From CALLVY01 sp937899855 (GTDB lineage Bacteria > Bacteroidota > Bacteroidia > Chitinophagales > Saprospiraceae), in the NCBI GenBank assembly GCA_039820405.1, contig JBCBQC010000109.1, forward strand, positions 1 through 20,092: DNA of 20,092 nt. The letters are read 5' to 3'. Shown here in pieces: positions 7,087-15,542 of this stretch; the first letter of the stretch is position 1, and the number at the start of each line of letters is the position of its first letter. Below the pieces are notes generated by a model. The model made no database searches and was not told where the DNA came from. It saw only the letters and a program-made list of their open reading frames with translations. The translations under genes were made by a program, and so were the position numbers.

Positions 7087-10000
7087 ATGAAGGCTGTCCT
7101 CTACCCACTTCTCATTTTCCTCTCGTTGTATACCCCTACCCTCGCCCAGGATACCGAATCGTGGGACGTTGCCGATCCACCGGGAAGCTACCGGGAGCAT
7201 ACTTTTGACTTGGCGGAAGGGACTTGGATGAATCTCGACCTCAGCCCGGATGGTCAAACCCTCGTGTTTGACTTACTCGGTGATATCTACCGGCTGCCCC
7301 TCAGCGGTGGCGAAGCCGAGGTCCTCCGCAGCGGTCTGCCCTGGGAGGTCCAACCCCGCTTTAGTCCCGACGGACAGTACATCCTCTTTACCAGCGATGC
7401 CGGTGGGGGCGACAACCTCTGGGTGATGGATCGGGATGGACAAAACGCGCGAGCCATTACCGAAGAAACCTTCCGACTGCTGAACAATGGCGTTTGGATG
7501 CCGGACGGGCAGTACATCGTGGCGCGTAAGCACTACACCTCGGAACGATCCTTGGGCGCGGGAGAACTCTGGATGTACCACCGGTCGGGGGGAGCTGGTA
7601 TACAGATTACCAAACGCAAAAACGACCAGCAGGACCTCAACGAACCCTGCGTCTCTCCCGATGGTCGCTACATCTACTACAGTGAAGATGTCTATCCGGG
7701 CGGCTATTTCCAATACAACAAAGATCCCAACAGCCAGATTTACGTCATCAAACGCTACGACCGACAGGAAGGACGCTCGGAAACCGTAGTGCGGGGCCCC
7801 GGTGGCGCCGTTCGGCCCCAACTTTCTCACGATGGGCAACGCCTGGCCTTTGTCCGGCGGATCAGAACCCAATCCGTTCTCTTTATTCACCACCTCGAAA
7901 CTGGGGAGGAATATCCCATCTACGAAAAGTTGAGCAAGGACCAACAGGAAGCCTGGGCCATTTTTGGCTGTTATCCGGGTTTTGCCTGGACGCCGGACGA
8001 TCGGGAAATCATCATCTGGGCCAAGGGCAAATTGCGCAAGATCAACGTGGCCGATCAAACGGCGAGTACCATTCCCTTTAGCGTGCGGGCCGAGCACCGG
8101 ATTGCCGACATCGTCCGTTTCCAACAACCCGTTGCCCCCAATCAATTTACCGCCCGGGCCATTCGGCAGGCCGTCACGGCCCCCGACGGGCAATCCCTCG
8201 TTTTCAACGCCGTGGGGCAGCTGTGGCGCCGATCCCTCCCCGAGGGCCGTCCCGAGCGGCTGACCCAGGCCACGGATCTGGAATTCGAAGCCAACTTTTC
8301 CCCCGACGGCCAGCAACTGGTGTACGTCACCTGGACCGATGAGGACCTGGGCGCCCTTTACGTCCGCGATCTCCAAACTGGGGTCAGCAAACGCATCAGC
8401 GAAAAAAAGGGAATCTACCGAACCCCCAGCTTTTCTCCCGATGGCCAAAAGATCGTTTTCCGCAAAGAAGGCGGCAACGGACATCAGGGCTTTCTGTACA
8501 CCAAAAAACCGGGGCTGTACTGGATCGCTACGGAGGGCGGACCGGAGCACTTTATTTGTGCCGAGGGGCAGGTACCTCAATTCAGTGCCGATGGCCAGCG
8601 CATCTTTTACCAAACCGGTGGCTTTATCTTTGGCAGCCTCAAAAAGGCCATGAAAAGTGTCCAGCCCGATGGCAGTGACGAAAGGACCCTTTTCAATACC
8701 TCCTACGCCACCAATTTTACCCCCAGCCCCGACAATCGCTGGGTGGCCTTTACCGAACTGTTCAAGGTATACATTGCCCCCATGCCCCAAACGGGACAGG
8801 CCATCGGCATATCGGCCGATACCAGGGCGGTACCCGTGGCACAAGTCGCTCGCGATGCGGGGGGAAGCCTCCACTGGTCCGCCGATAGCAAGACCCTCCA
8901 CTGGACCATGGGTGAGGAATACTACAGTGCTGCGCTCACCGAGCGCTTTACCTTTCTGGAGGGTGCCGTCGACAGTTTGCCCCCACTTGATACGGTGGGA
9001 ATGTCGATCGGACTGGTCTTGGAAAGCGACGTGCCGGAAGGTCAAATTGCCTTTACCAATGCGCGCATCATCACGATGAAGGGAGACGAGGTGATCGAAA
9101 ACGGCACCTTGCTGGTGGCGGGCAACCGCATTGTGGCGGTGGGTAAAAAGGGGGCGGTAAAACTGTCGCGCGAGGTGACCCAAATCGACTGCCGGGGCAA
9201 GACCATTATGCCGGGACTCGTGGATGTACACGCCCACCTGGGGGCTTTCCGATCGGGTTTGAGCCCCCAAAAACACTGGCAGTATTACGCCAACCTGGCC
9301 TACGGCGTCACCACCACGCACGACCCCTCCAGCAATAGCGAGATGACCTTTTCCCAGTCCGAGATGGTGCGTTCGGGCCGGATGGTTGGGCCGCGCATTT
9401 TCTCCACGGGTACCATTTTGTACGGCGCCGATGGTGATTTTAAAGCGGTAATCAATAGCTTGGAGGACGCCCGCTCGGCCATTCGGCGCACCAAGGCTTA
9501 CGGGGCATTTAGCGTCAAGAGCTACAACCAACCCCGGCGCGAGCAGCGCCAACAAGTCATCCAGGCCGCTCGCGAGTTGGGCATTCACGTGTATCCGGAG
9601 GGCGGTTCTTTCTTTTACCACAACATGAGCATGGTGGCGGATGGACATACGGGGGTCGAGCACAACATTCCCGTGGCCCCGCTCTACGACGATGTCATCC
9701 AGTTTTGGTCGGCGACGCAAACGGGCAATACCCCTACCCTAATCGTCAACTACGGCGGCGTCAATGGGGAATATTACTGGTACCAAAAGACCAAGGTTTG
9801 GGAAAAGGAGCGTTTGCTGGCCTTTACTCCCCGTGCGATCATCGATTCGCGGGCGCGTCACCGTACGATGATTCCCGATGAGGAGTATCAAAATGGACAC
9901 ATTTTGGTCTCGCAGTCCTGCAATAAATTGCAAAATGCGGGAGTAAACATTAACTTAGGATCGCACGGACAGTTGCAGGGGCTCGGCGCCCACTGGGAGC

Positions 10001-10353
10001 TTTGGATGCTGGCCCAGGGCGGTATGAGCAATCACCAGGCCCTCCGAGCGGCTACCATGAACGGGGCCAGCTACCTCGGTATGGATCGCGACATCGGTAG
10101 CCTGGAGGTAGGCAAACTCGCCGACCTGATCGTACTGGACGAAAATCCGCTGGAGTTGATCCAGCATAGCGAAACGGTTCGGTACACGATGATCAACGGT
10201 CGCTTGTACGATGCGGCAACGCTCCACGAAATTGGCAATTACGATCGCCCCCGTGGTACCTTTTATTGGGAACGCCCGGGCAGTGGCAATGCCTATCCGA
10301 TGGATTTGCGGACCCACAGCTTTATGGGCTCGGGCTGCCACTGCCGCCAATAA
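7087..10353 (+). CDS. Exported TolB-like beta-propeller plus amidohydrolase fusion
   Basis: The protein has 1088 residues. MKAVLYPLLIFLSLYTPTLAQ is a signal peptide. Residues ~35-630 hold about twelve PD40/TolB-type blades with 'FSPDGQ.lvF' cores (FSPDGQYILFTSDAGG, FSPDGQKIVFRK), enough for two six- or seven-bladed propellers. Residues ~655-1060 are an amidohydrolase of the imidazolonepropionase-like group: MPGLVDVHAHLG (H715, H717), K811 in FSVKSY, H834 in GIHVYPEG, H859 in GVEHNIP, and the closing GSLEVGKLADLIVLDENPL. Where most relatives have a catalytic Asp (GTDxx), this one reads LGSHGQ (H960). I believe this variant is shared by propeller-fused relatives, from memory only. The likely job is hydrolysis of a peptide-like or cyclic amide substrate in the periplasm; the substrate is unknown. 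A serine hydrolase gene follows after 77 bases. Confidence 0.9.
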   Translation: MKAVLYPLLIFLSLYTPTLAQDTESWDVADPPGSYREHTFDLAEGTWMNLDLSPDGQTLVFDLLGDIYRLPLSGGEAEVLRSGLPWEVQPRFSPDGQYILFTSDAGGGDNLWVMDRDGQNARAITEETFRLLNNGVWMPDGQYIVARKHYTSERSLGAGELWMYHRSGGAGIQITKRKNDQQDLNEPCVSPDGRYIYYSEDVYPGGYFQYNKDPNSQIYVIKRYDRQEGRSETVVRGPGGAVRPQLSHDGQRLAFVRRIRTQSVLFIHHLETGEEYPIYEKLSKDQQEAWAIFGCYPGFAWTPDDREIIIWAKGKLRKINVADQTASTIPFSVRAEHRIADIVRFQQPVAPNQFTARAIRQAVTAPDGQSLVFNAVGQLWRRSLPEGRPERLTQATDLEFEANFSPDGQQLVYVTWTDEDLGALYVRDLQTGVSKRISEKKGIYRTPSFSPDGQKIVFRKEGGNGHQGFLYTKKPGLYWIATEGGPEHFICAEGQVPQFSADGQRIFYQTGGFIFGSLKKAMKSVQPDGSDERTLFNTSYATNFTPSPDNRWVAFTELFKVYIAPMPQTGQAIGISADTRAVPVAQVARDAGGSLHWSADSKTLHWTMGEEYYSAALTERFTFLEGAVDSLPPLDTVGMSIGLVLESDVPEGQIAFTNARIITMKGDEVIENGTLLVAGNRIVAVGKKGAVKLSREVTQIDCRGKTIMPGLVDVHAHLGAFRSGLSPQKHWQYYANLAYGVTTTHDPSSNSEMTFSQSEMVRSGRMVGPRIFSTGTILYGADGDFKAVINSLEDARSAIRRTKAYGAFSVKSYNQPRREQRQQVIQAARELGIHVYPEGGSFFYHNMSMVADGHTGVEHNIPVAPLYDDVIQFWSATQTGNTPTLIVNYGGVNGEYYWYQKTKVWEKERLLAFTPRAIIDSRARHRTMIPDEEYQNGHILVSQSCNKLQNAGVNINLGSHGQLQGLGAHWELWMLAQGGMSNHQALRAATMNGASYLGMDRDIGSLEVGKLADLIVLDENPLELIQHSETVRYTMINGRLYDAATLHEIGNYDRPRGTFYWERPGSGNAYPMDLRTHSFMGSGCHCRQ

Positions 10354-10430
10354 GTCCTTTTTGGTAAACGGAAACAGTTATTTTTTCACTCGGAAAATCG
10401 AGCCCATTCGACTTTCCCTAAAAATGCTGT

Positions 10431-11687
10431 ATGACTTCCAAATTGCTCAAAGGCCTGGGCTGGGGACTCCTGATACTCGTCCTCCTACTGGCCCTCACCA
10501 CCGCCCTCCACTACGATAAAATCCGCCGGCTCCAGCACGTGCTTTCCCTTTTCGAAGCGGACCGGATCGTCGATAACTTTCTCCACATGGATACGGCCTT
10601 TCCCACCCACAAGATCAGTCGATCCTCCGAGCCCCGCCCCCTAGCCCGGGGCCCCCAACTGGAGCTGCCCGCTCAATTTCGCACCGCCGATTCTACGGTC
10701 CTGAGCCAGGATTTTCTCGACGCCACCGGTACGACGGGCCTACTGGTCCTCCACCGCGACTCCATCGTTTTCGAAAACTACTACCGTGGCCACTCGGCGG
10801 AGCAGACCCACATTTCGTGGTCGGTAGGCAAGTCCATGGTTTCGGCCCTGATGGGCATTGCCCTGGCGGAAGGCCACTTTGCCAGCATCGAGGACCCGAT
10901 CACCCAGTACGTCTCGGAATTGAAGGGCTCGGGTTACGAGGGAGTCAGCATCAAAAACATCCTCCAAATGAGTAGCGGGGTCCGCTTTGAGGAGGACTAC
11001 GCCGACTTTTATTCCGACATCAACCGCTTTGGCCGCAGCTTTGCCCTCGGCAGCTCCCTCGATGAATTTAGCACGAGTTTGGTCAACGAACGACCGCCCG
11101 GCAGCTACCACCACTACGTCAGCATCAATACGCAGGTCCTGGGCATGCTCCTGGTGCGGACCACGGGGAGGAGCCTGTCGGATTATTTGGAAGAAAAAAT
11201 ATGGCATCCCCTCGGTATGGAAGGCGAGGCCCAGTGGATCATCGACGATGCGGGGATGGAGTTGGCCCTGGGTGGCCTCAATGCCCGCCTCCGCGACTAC
11301 GCCCGCTTTGGGCAGCTGTACCTCCACCAAGGCCGGGTGGGTGACCGGCAAATTGTACCCCAACAGTGGGTCCTGGATTCTACCCGACCCGATGCTCCTC
11401 ACCTCGAGCCCGGCGACAATCCCCTTTCCGCCCACCGCAAGGGCTACGGCTACCACTGGTGGATTCCCGAACGGTCCGACGGCGATTTTGTAGCCATCGG
11501 CGTTTACAACCAATACATCTACGTCGACCCCCACAAGGACCTGGTGGTCGTTAAAAATTCGGCCAACGTCCACTACGAAAAGGACTACGACCGCTCCCAG
11601 ACCTATTCCATTGACTTTTTCCGAGCCATTGGGGCCACTTTTCCCGATCGGGTGGCGGCAGCGACGCCGGTGCTTTCGACACGGTGA
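10431..11687 (+). CDS. Membrane-anchored serine hydrolase, beta-lactamase class C / NylB-like
   Basis: The 418-residue protein has an N-terminal transmembrane anchor (GLGWGLLILVLLLALTTALH, residues ~8-27) and a periplasmic domain of the Beta-lactamase (PF00144) superfamily. The SxxK nucleophile is S131-V-G-K134 in HISWSVGKSMVSALMG. The tyrosine motif is Y229-V-S231 in YHHYVSINTQVLG. Further family marks are LEEKIWHPLGM, LNARLRDYARFGQLYLHQG and YGYHWWIPE. Relatives include 6-aminohexanoate-dimer hydrolase and EstB-type esterases, so amide or ester hydrolysis is more likely than antibiotic resistance. It lies 77 bases behind the amidohydrolase with no clear promoter or terminator between them. 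Co-transcription and a joint role in degrading an amide substrate are plausible, but inferred. Confidence 0.9.
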   Translation: MTSKLLKGLGWGLLILVLLLALTTALHYDKIRRLQHVLSLFEADRIVDNFLHMDTAFPTHKISRSSEPRPLARGPQLELPAQFRTADSTVLSQDFLDATGTTGLLVLHRDSIVFENYYRGHSAEQTHISWSVGKSMVSALMGIALAEGHFASIEDPITQYVSELKGSGYEGVSIKNILQMSSGVRFEEDYADFYSDINRFGRSFALGSSLDEFSTSLVNERPPGSYHHYVSINTQVLGMLLVRTTGRSLSDYLEEKIWHPLGMEGEAQWIIDDAGMELALGGLNARLRDYARFGQLYLHQGRVGDRQIVPQQWVLDSTRPDAPHLEPGDNPLSAHRKGYGYHWWIPERSDGDFVAIGVYNQYIYVDPHKDLVVVKNSANVHYEKDYDRSQTYSIDFFRAIGATFPDRVAAATPVLSTR

Positions 11688-11816
11688 GGAGGGATAGGCG
11701 GGGATGGGGATGGGGGAAGCTTTGGGGATGTTCCGATGCACGAGCTGGCATTTCGAAGCTTTGTTGTTGGGAGGGGAAGTGAGAAAGGACGGCGGGAAAG
11801 GGGTAGACAGAGCGCA

Positions 11817-11840
11817 GACAAAAGGGTGGGAGACCCACCC
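11817..11840 (-). terminator. Candidate intrinsic terminator, minus strand
   Basis: On the minus strand GGGTGGG pairs perfectly with CCCACCC (11834-11840 with 11824-11830) around a 3-base loop, followed at once by TTTTGTC. It lies about 290 bases past the rimM stop, so it would be a second stop or the end of an unseen minus-strand transcript. Confidence 0.4.
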
Positions 11841-12078
11841 AAGCCACCGCCGCCAGTCGCCGCTCGATTTTTTAGCTGGCTCCTAAAGCTCCGCCAGCCA
11901 ATGGGTCGAGCCATTCGACCGCAAGGTTACCAAGACGCTTCCTCGGGCTAGCTTTTATTGGGGTCCCTGCCGAGAAAAAGTCTGTACATGGACGCTTTTT
12001 GACCCTAAATTCCATAAAATTATCCCTAAAAAGTTTTCCACAACGACGCAATCCACTCGTAATCAGTCATTTGCAAGA

Positions 12079-12122
12079 CCAAAAAATTTCACTTGACAAA
12101 AATTTTGATCTGTATTTCAGTG
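12079..12122 (-). terminator. Candidate rimM terminator
   Basis: On the minus strand, eight bases past the rimM stop, CACTGA (12117-12122) can pair with TCAAGTG (12090-12096) with one bulge. An inner CAAAA/TTTTG pairing sits between them. A run of six T follows at 12081-12086. The stem is AT-rich and three A separate it from the T run, so strength is uncertain. Confidence 0.35.
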
Positions 12123-12129
12123 GCTCATT

Positions 12130-12657
12130 TTACAAGTCAAGCAGGCCCTCCGGTAAATCCATCCGCAGTACCCGCTCCGCTTCGTCGAGCTCGTGGATGA
12201 GTCCGGCGTGGAGGGGAATAAGCCATTCGCGCGCCTCCTGCCGGACGACAGCCATCTCTTGCTGGGGGTACTCCAGGATCTCCACAATGGTACCGACGGG
12301 TCCGGTTTGTACGTCGATCAGGAGGAAACCCACGCAACGCTGGTACTCCAATCCTTCCTCCTCCAATTCCAGCGTTCGCTCCTCCGCGGGCAGTAAGTCC
12401 TGCGATCGCAACAACAGGGGGCGGTTGCTCATCCGACTGGCGGCCTCTTTGCTGTCCACCTCTTCGAGTTTGAGGAGGGCCACGTTGCCCGCTTCGATGC
12501 GTTCCACAAAATACGGCAGTGGTTTACCGTTCAAAGTTACAAAAAGCACCCGCGCCCGGAGAAAATCCTCCCAAAATGCGGGTTCGATATCCACCTTAAG
12601 TTCCCCTTTTACCCCAAAGGGCTTTTTGAGGCTTCCGATATTGACGTAGTCAGACAT
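12130..12657 (-). CDS. rimM: Ribosome maturation factor RimM
   Basis: The 175-residue cytoplasmic protein has normal family length. The N-terminal RimM domain (residues ~4-85) opens with YVNIGSLKKPFGVKGELKV, the family's 'iG.i.k.hGikGelkv' signature. The C-terminal PRC-barrel-like domain (~95-172) includes VGFLLIDVQTGPVGTIVEILEYPQQEMAVV and ends EWLIPLHAGLIHELDEAERVLRMDLPEGLLDL. RimM binds S19 and assists maturation of the 30S head. In many bacteria it sits in rpsP-rimM-trmD, but here it stands without those genes. The start at 12657 is chosen because the upstream in-frame extension (MGSCYPRIKLTKNT) is not family-like and lies in the leader. Confidence 0.95.
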   Translation of the reverse strand: MSDYVNIGSLKKPFGVKGELKVDIEPAFWEDFLRARVLFVTLNGKPLPYFVERIEAGNVALLKLEEVDSKEAASRMSNRPLLLRSQDLLPAEERTLELEEEGLEYQRCVGFLLIDVQTGPVGTIVEILEYPQQEMAVVRQEAREWLIPLHAGLIHELDEAERVLRMDLPEGLLDL

Positions 12658-12707
12658 GGTATTTTTTGTTAACTTGATCCGGGGATAACAGCTACCCACC
12701 AGCTACA

Positions 12708-12715
12708 CAAAAGTA
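12708..12715 (-). promoter_or_regulatory. Possible -7 element of rimM
   Basis: The minus strand reads TACTTTTG, a perfect TAnnTTTG, about 51 bases before the RimM ATG. It lies in the 64-base divergent spacer. No TTTG is found 19-21 bases upstream, so this rests on one element. Confidence 0.35.
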
Positions 12716-12721
12716 CACATT

Positions 12722-13168
12722 ATGCAAAAATTACTGCTCGTCTTTTTACTCGGGATTGGCCTGGCCTGGGGGGCCCTTGATCTGAGCGCACAGCCGACGG
12801 AAAACAAGGCGATGAGAATCGTCCGGGATAATATTGAAGCGCAAAAGCAGGCCTGGAATAGGGGAGATTTGGAAGGCTTTATGGATTACTACTGGAAATC
12901 GGATCAGCTACAATTCATTGGTTCCTCCGGGCTCACTCCGGGCTGGCAAGCCACCCTAGACCGCTACCGCCAACGCTATCCCGATCGGAAAGCCATGGGG
13001 CAATTGGAATTCGAAGTCCTGACGGTCGACCAACGCACCAAAAAGATCATCACCGTCGCCGGAAAGTACGTCCTGACCGTGGAGAACCGGAATATCGTGG
13101 GGTATTTTTTATTGATTTGGGAAAAACGCGGTAAAGAGTGGGTGATCGTGGTGGATGCTACCAATTAG
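12722..13168 (+). CDS. Exported DUF4440 / SnoaL-like (NTF2 fold) protein
   Basis: The protein has 148 residues. MQKLLLVFLLGIGLAWGALDLSAQ is a signal peptide. The rest matches the DUF4440 pattern: an opening helix (IVRDNIEAQKQAWNRGDLEGFMDYYW), then LQFIGSSGLTPGWQATLDRYRQRYPDR, and closing strands (GQLEFEVLTV, ITVAGKYVLTV, GYFLLIWEKRGKEWVIVVDATN). The fold is a small cone-shaped pocket. Family members are mostly of unknown function and bind or turn over small molecules in some cases. It is divergent from rimM over 64 bases and convergent with the downstream lipoprotein gene, only 14 bases apart. Confidence 0.88.
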   Translation: MQKLLLVFLLGIGLAWGALDLSAQPTENKAMRIVRDNIEAQKQAWNRGDLEGFMDYYWKSDQLQFIGSSGLTPGWQATLDRYRQRYPDRKAMGQLEFEVLTVDQRTKKIITVAGKYVLTVENRNIVGYFLLIWEKRGKEWVIVVDATN

Positions 13169-13182
13169 GCGGGGCACCGTAC

Positions 13183-13941
13183 TCAATTGAAGTCGATGAT
13201 TGATTGACGTAGGATAAAGCCCTTCTGCGCCTTTTCCTCCCAGGGCAAACCCTCACAAGCACTGATGCACTGTGTATCCATGATTTGCATCTCGCGGTAG
13301 ATGAGGCCCACCCCTCGGGCGTACTTCTCCACCGAGAACCGACGCTCAATCACGTTTTCCGACTCCGCTTGTAAAATGACCGCTGCGTCCTCAAAGGTCC
13401 GACCGTTGATGTTTTCACTGACGCCCAATTCCTCCACTTCGTAAGACCAACCCTTGAATATTTCGAGCTGCTCCCCCTTGATGACGATGGTCGTCGCAGG
13501 GTCGATAAATTGGTTGCCGTCCCAGAGTTCGCCATCTTCCAGGGGAAAGACCATTTTGATAAAACGCAGGTTCTCCTCCAATACCTCCAACTGACGCTCC
13601 CCCGGAATGACGGAGCGTACCCCAAGGATTTCCCAGGGATCGCCCTCGCTCAGGCGTTGGCTGCGTTCCACTTGGTAGACCAAGCGATCGACGTTGTCGC
13701 GAAAACTGTCGACTACCACCTCACGTACCAGATAACGGGAAGAATCGATCACAATACCAATGCCGGTCGTATCAAACTGAATGGAATCTACCTGGTAGGT
13801 GATTGACTTGCCCACCGCAACGGGAAAATAATCGTAGCCCTGATCGACCTGAAAGTCTTCAAATGTACTTTCGGTCTGGCAGGCTAAGATACTCAGCATC
13901 AGCACGATAAAGGGTAAGAATAAAAGTTTGATGAACTGCAT
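13183..13941 (-). CDS. Lipoprotein of unknown function
   Basis: The protein has 252 residues. The N-terminus, MQFIKLLFLPFIVLMLSILAC, is a lipoprotein signal with lipobox SILAC and lipidated C21. The following YDYFPVAVGKSITYQVDSIQFD is an opening I associate with a family of Bacteroidota lipoproteins ('yfPl.vG..w.Y.VDSi.yd'), otherwise uncharacterised. The body looks like repeated beta strands: REVVVDSFRDN, VYQVERSQRL, ERRFSVEKYARGVGLIYREM. The ending is typical of the same group. The ATG at 13941 is preferred to a GTG two codons upstream. It starts 51 bases after the mnmA stop and may be co-transcribed with it. An outer- or inner-membrane location is inferred. Confidence 0.8.
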   Translation of the reverse strand: MQFIKLLFLPFIVLMLSILACQTESTFEDFQVDQGYDYFPVAVGKSITYQVDSIQFDTTGIGIVIDSSRYLVREVVVDSFRDNVDRLVYQVERSQRLSEGDPWEILGVRSVIPGERQLEVLEENLRFIKMVFPLEDGELWDGNQFIDPATTIVIKGEQLEIFKGWSYEVEELGVSENINGRTFEDAAVILQAESENVIERRFSVEKYARGVGLIYREMQIMDTQCISACEGLPWEEKAQKGFILRQSIIDFN

Positions 13942-13992
13942 GAGCACGTGATTATTGACGTTTGGTATATCGCAAAGAATACGCCAAATAGA

Positions 13993-15099
13993 CTAGACTT
14001 TGCGGGCGCTGGCGTAGATCAAGCCACCTCCAACCACATCGTCCCCTTCGTACAAAACCGCCGACTGACCGGGAGCCACCCCCCGAACATTGGCCATAAA
14101 CTCGACGTCGACCTGATCGCCTTGCGAACGCGTGACTCGGGCCAGGGTGCCGGGGTCGTTGTAGCGGATTTGGGTGAGAAACTCGCCATCGACCGGTACG
14201 GTCGGGTATTTCATAGAGTTGACCTGGCCTACCGTCATTCCATTGCGTAACAGGCTTTGAACGGAACCCAGCACGACGGTATTGCTATCCGGGCGAATTT
14301 CGGTGACGTACATCGGTTCGCCCAGTGCGATGCCGAGGCCCTTACGCTGACCAATGGTGTAAAAGGGATAACCCGCGTGCTGGCCCAGCACTTCTCCGCT
14401 TTCGCTGATGAAGTTGCCCCCCGCCACGCGTTCTTCCAAGCCATCGACCCGCCGTTTGAGGAAGCCTCGGTAGTCATTGTCGGGTACAAAGCAAATTTCG
14501 AAGCTCTCGCCTTTTTTGGACAGCTCGTGGTAGCCCCAATCGTAAGCCATCTGCCGTACCTCGGGCTTGGTGTAGGGGCCCAGTGGGAAATGACTCCGGT
14601 GCAGGCATTCTTGACTCAGCCCCCACAGTACGTAGGACTGGTCCTTGCGATCGTCCTTGCCCTTGGTGACGTAACGACGGCCCTCGCGCTCGGCAATTTG
14701 TGCGTAGTGCCCCGTGGCGATAAATTCGCAGTCCAAGGCATCGGCGCGTTTGAGCAAGGAATTCCACTTGATGTGCGTATTGCACAATACACAGGGGTTG
14801 GGCGTCCGTCCCGCTAGGTATTCATCGACAAAATTATCGATGACGTGATCGCCAAATTCATCGCGAATGTCGACGATAAAGTGGTGGAAACCCATGGTAA
14901 CGGCCACCTGCCGGGCATCGTTGATGGAGTCGAGGCTACAGCAACCCGTTTCCTTTTTACCTCCCCCAGAATTGGCGTAATCCCAGGTTTTCATCGTGAT
15001 ACCGATTACCTCGTAGCCCTGCTCGTGCAACATCATCGCCGATACTGTGCTGTCGATACCACCACTCATGGCGACCAATACTTTTCCGTGCTTACTCAT
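13993..15099 (-). CDS. mnmA: tRNA-specific 2-thiouridylase MnmA
   Basis: The 368-residue cytoplasmic enzyme thiolates U34 of tRNA-Lys, -Glu and -Gln using ATP and sulfur relayed from a cysteine desulfurase. The PP-loop SGGIDS is at residues 12-17. The catalytic cysteine is C103 in TPNPCVLCN and the second is C203 in FEICFVPDNDY. Other family marks are CCSLDSINDARQVA, FIATGHYA, KDQSYVLWGL, FYTIGQRKGLGI and the C-terminal RGVAPGQSAVLYEGDDVVGGG. The length is normal. MSKHGKVLVAMSGG is a natural start. A lipoprotein gene follows on the same strand after 51 bases. Confidence 0.97.
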   Translation of the reverse strand: MSKHGKVLVAMSGGIDSTVSAMMLHEQGYEVIGITMKTWDYANSGGGKKETGCCSLDSINDARQVAVTMGFHHFIVDIRDEFGDHVIDNFVDEYLAGRTPNPCVLCNTHIKWNSLLKRADALDCEFIATGHYAQIAEREGRRYVTKGKDDRKDQSYVLWGLSQECLHRSHFPLGPYTKPEVRQMAYDWGYHELSKKGESFEICFVPDNDYRGFLKRRVDGLEERVAGGNFISESGEVLGQHAGYPFYTIGQRKGLGIALGEPMYVTEIRPDSNTVVLGSVQSLLRNGMTVGQVNSMKYPTVPVDGEFLTQIRYNDPGTLARVTRSQGDQVDVEFMANVRGVAPGQSAVLYEGDDVVGGGLIYASARKV

Positions 15100-15542
15100 G
15101 ATTTAGACTTCAAATTTTTGGATCCTCCCTACTGAAATAGTAAAAGCATGCTGGATGGGCAAAAGTTCAACCCGCGATCCAATTGGCGCAAAATTACGAA
15201 ATTTCCGGGTTCAAAGACGGATTTCGTTCCCACTCCTCTCCCGCTTTGGCATCGAATTGGCAACGAAAAGGGTGGGCTCCCGCAGCGGCGGGGACCAAAG
15301 TGGGGACCGGGCTCCTTAACGGAGCGTCTAATTGTGAAAATGGCTAATATTGTATAATTTTAATGCGTGTTTGAACGACTCGGGGTTTCCGATTCGTTTC
15401 GAACGGTCGTCCGGGGGCGGCCCAACGCAATTTCCCCCAAACTCGTGCGGCGAAACCGCGTAAGCGCTACCTTCAATTGACTACCGGGAAAGGTGGAGCC
15501 TGCTTCGTCGACCGACCTATCCTTACACCAAAAAAATTGATT
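15100..15542. other. Divergent intergenic region between mnmA and the rlpA-like gene
   Basis: About 440 bases hold no recognisable gene. An in-frame extension of the rlpA-like gene back to a TTG at 15477 reads as non-family sequence and is rejected. Besides the mnmA -7 element there are small stems: GCTCC/GGAGC (15309-15323) and GCGG/CCGC around CGAAA (about 15448-15460). I found no perfect TAnnTTTG for the + strand gene. Confidence 0.55.
15189..15196 (-). promoter_or_regulatory. Possible -7 element of mnmA
   Basis: The minus strand reads TAATTTTG, a perfect TAnnTTTG, about 90 bases before the MnmA ATG. A TTTG at 15212-15215 is only 15 bases upstream, which is shorter than the usual 19-21, so support is partial. 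Confidence 0.35.

Larger units (their letters stand above)
11688..12129. other. Hairpin-rich intergenic region without a gene
   Basis: About 440 bases lie between the convergent serine hydrolase and rimM. No frame gives a recognisable protein. The left half is purine-rich (repeated ggggat and ggga). The middle has three short perfect stems in about 100 bases: 11824-11830/11834-11840, 11875-11880/11893-11898 (GCTGGC/GCCAGC) and 11904-11909/11915-11920 (GGTCGA/TCGACC). The right 130 bases are AT-rich and carry the likely rimM terminator. A non-coding RNA or decayed mobile DNA cannot be excluded. Confidence 0.55.

Noticed and set aside
7273..9720. Long minus-strand open frame (815 codons) opposite the amidohydrolase gene
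   Set aside because: It mirrors the GC-rich + strand gene, shows no domain, and its sequence has the repetitive look of an antisense shadow. The + strand product has clear domains throughout.
10431..11687. Reading the SxxK hydrolase as an antibiotic-resistance beta-lactamase
   Set aside because: The tyrosine motif is Y-V-S rather than Y-A-N, there is no typical KTG box, and the membrane-anchored layout fits NylB/EstB-like hydrolases better.
10740..11741. Minus-strand open frame (333 codons) opposite the serine hydrolase
   Set aside because: The hydrolase has all its catalytic motifs in the + frame; the antisense frame has none.
11999..12649. Plus-strand open frame (216 codons) opposite rimM
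   Set aside because: It is low-complexity, Ser/Arg-rich translation of antisense DNA. RimM is unmistakable on the other strand.
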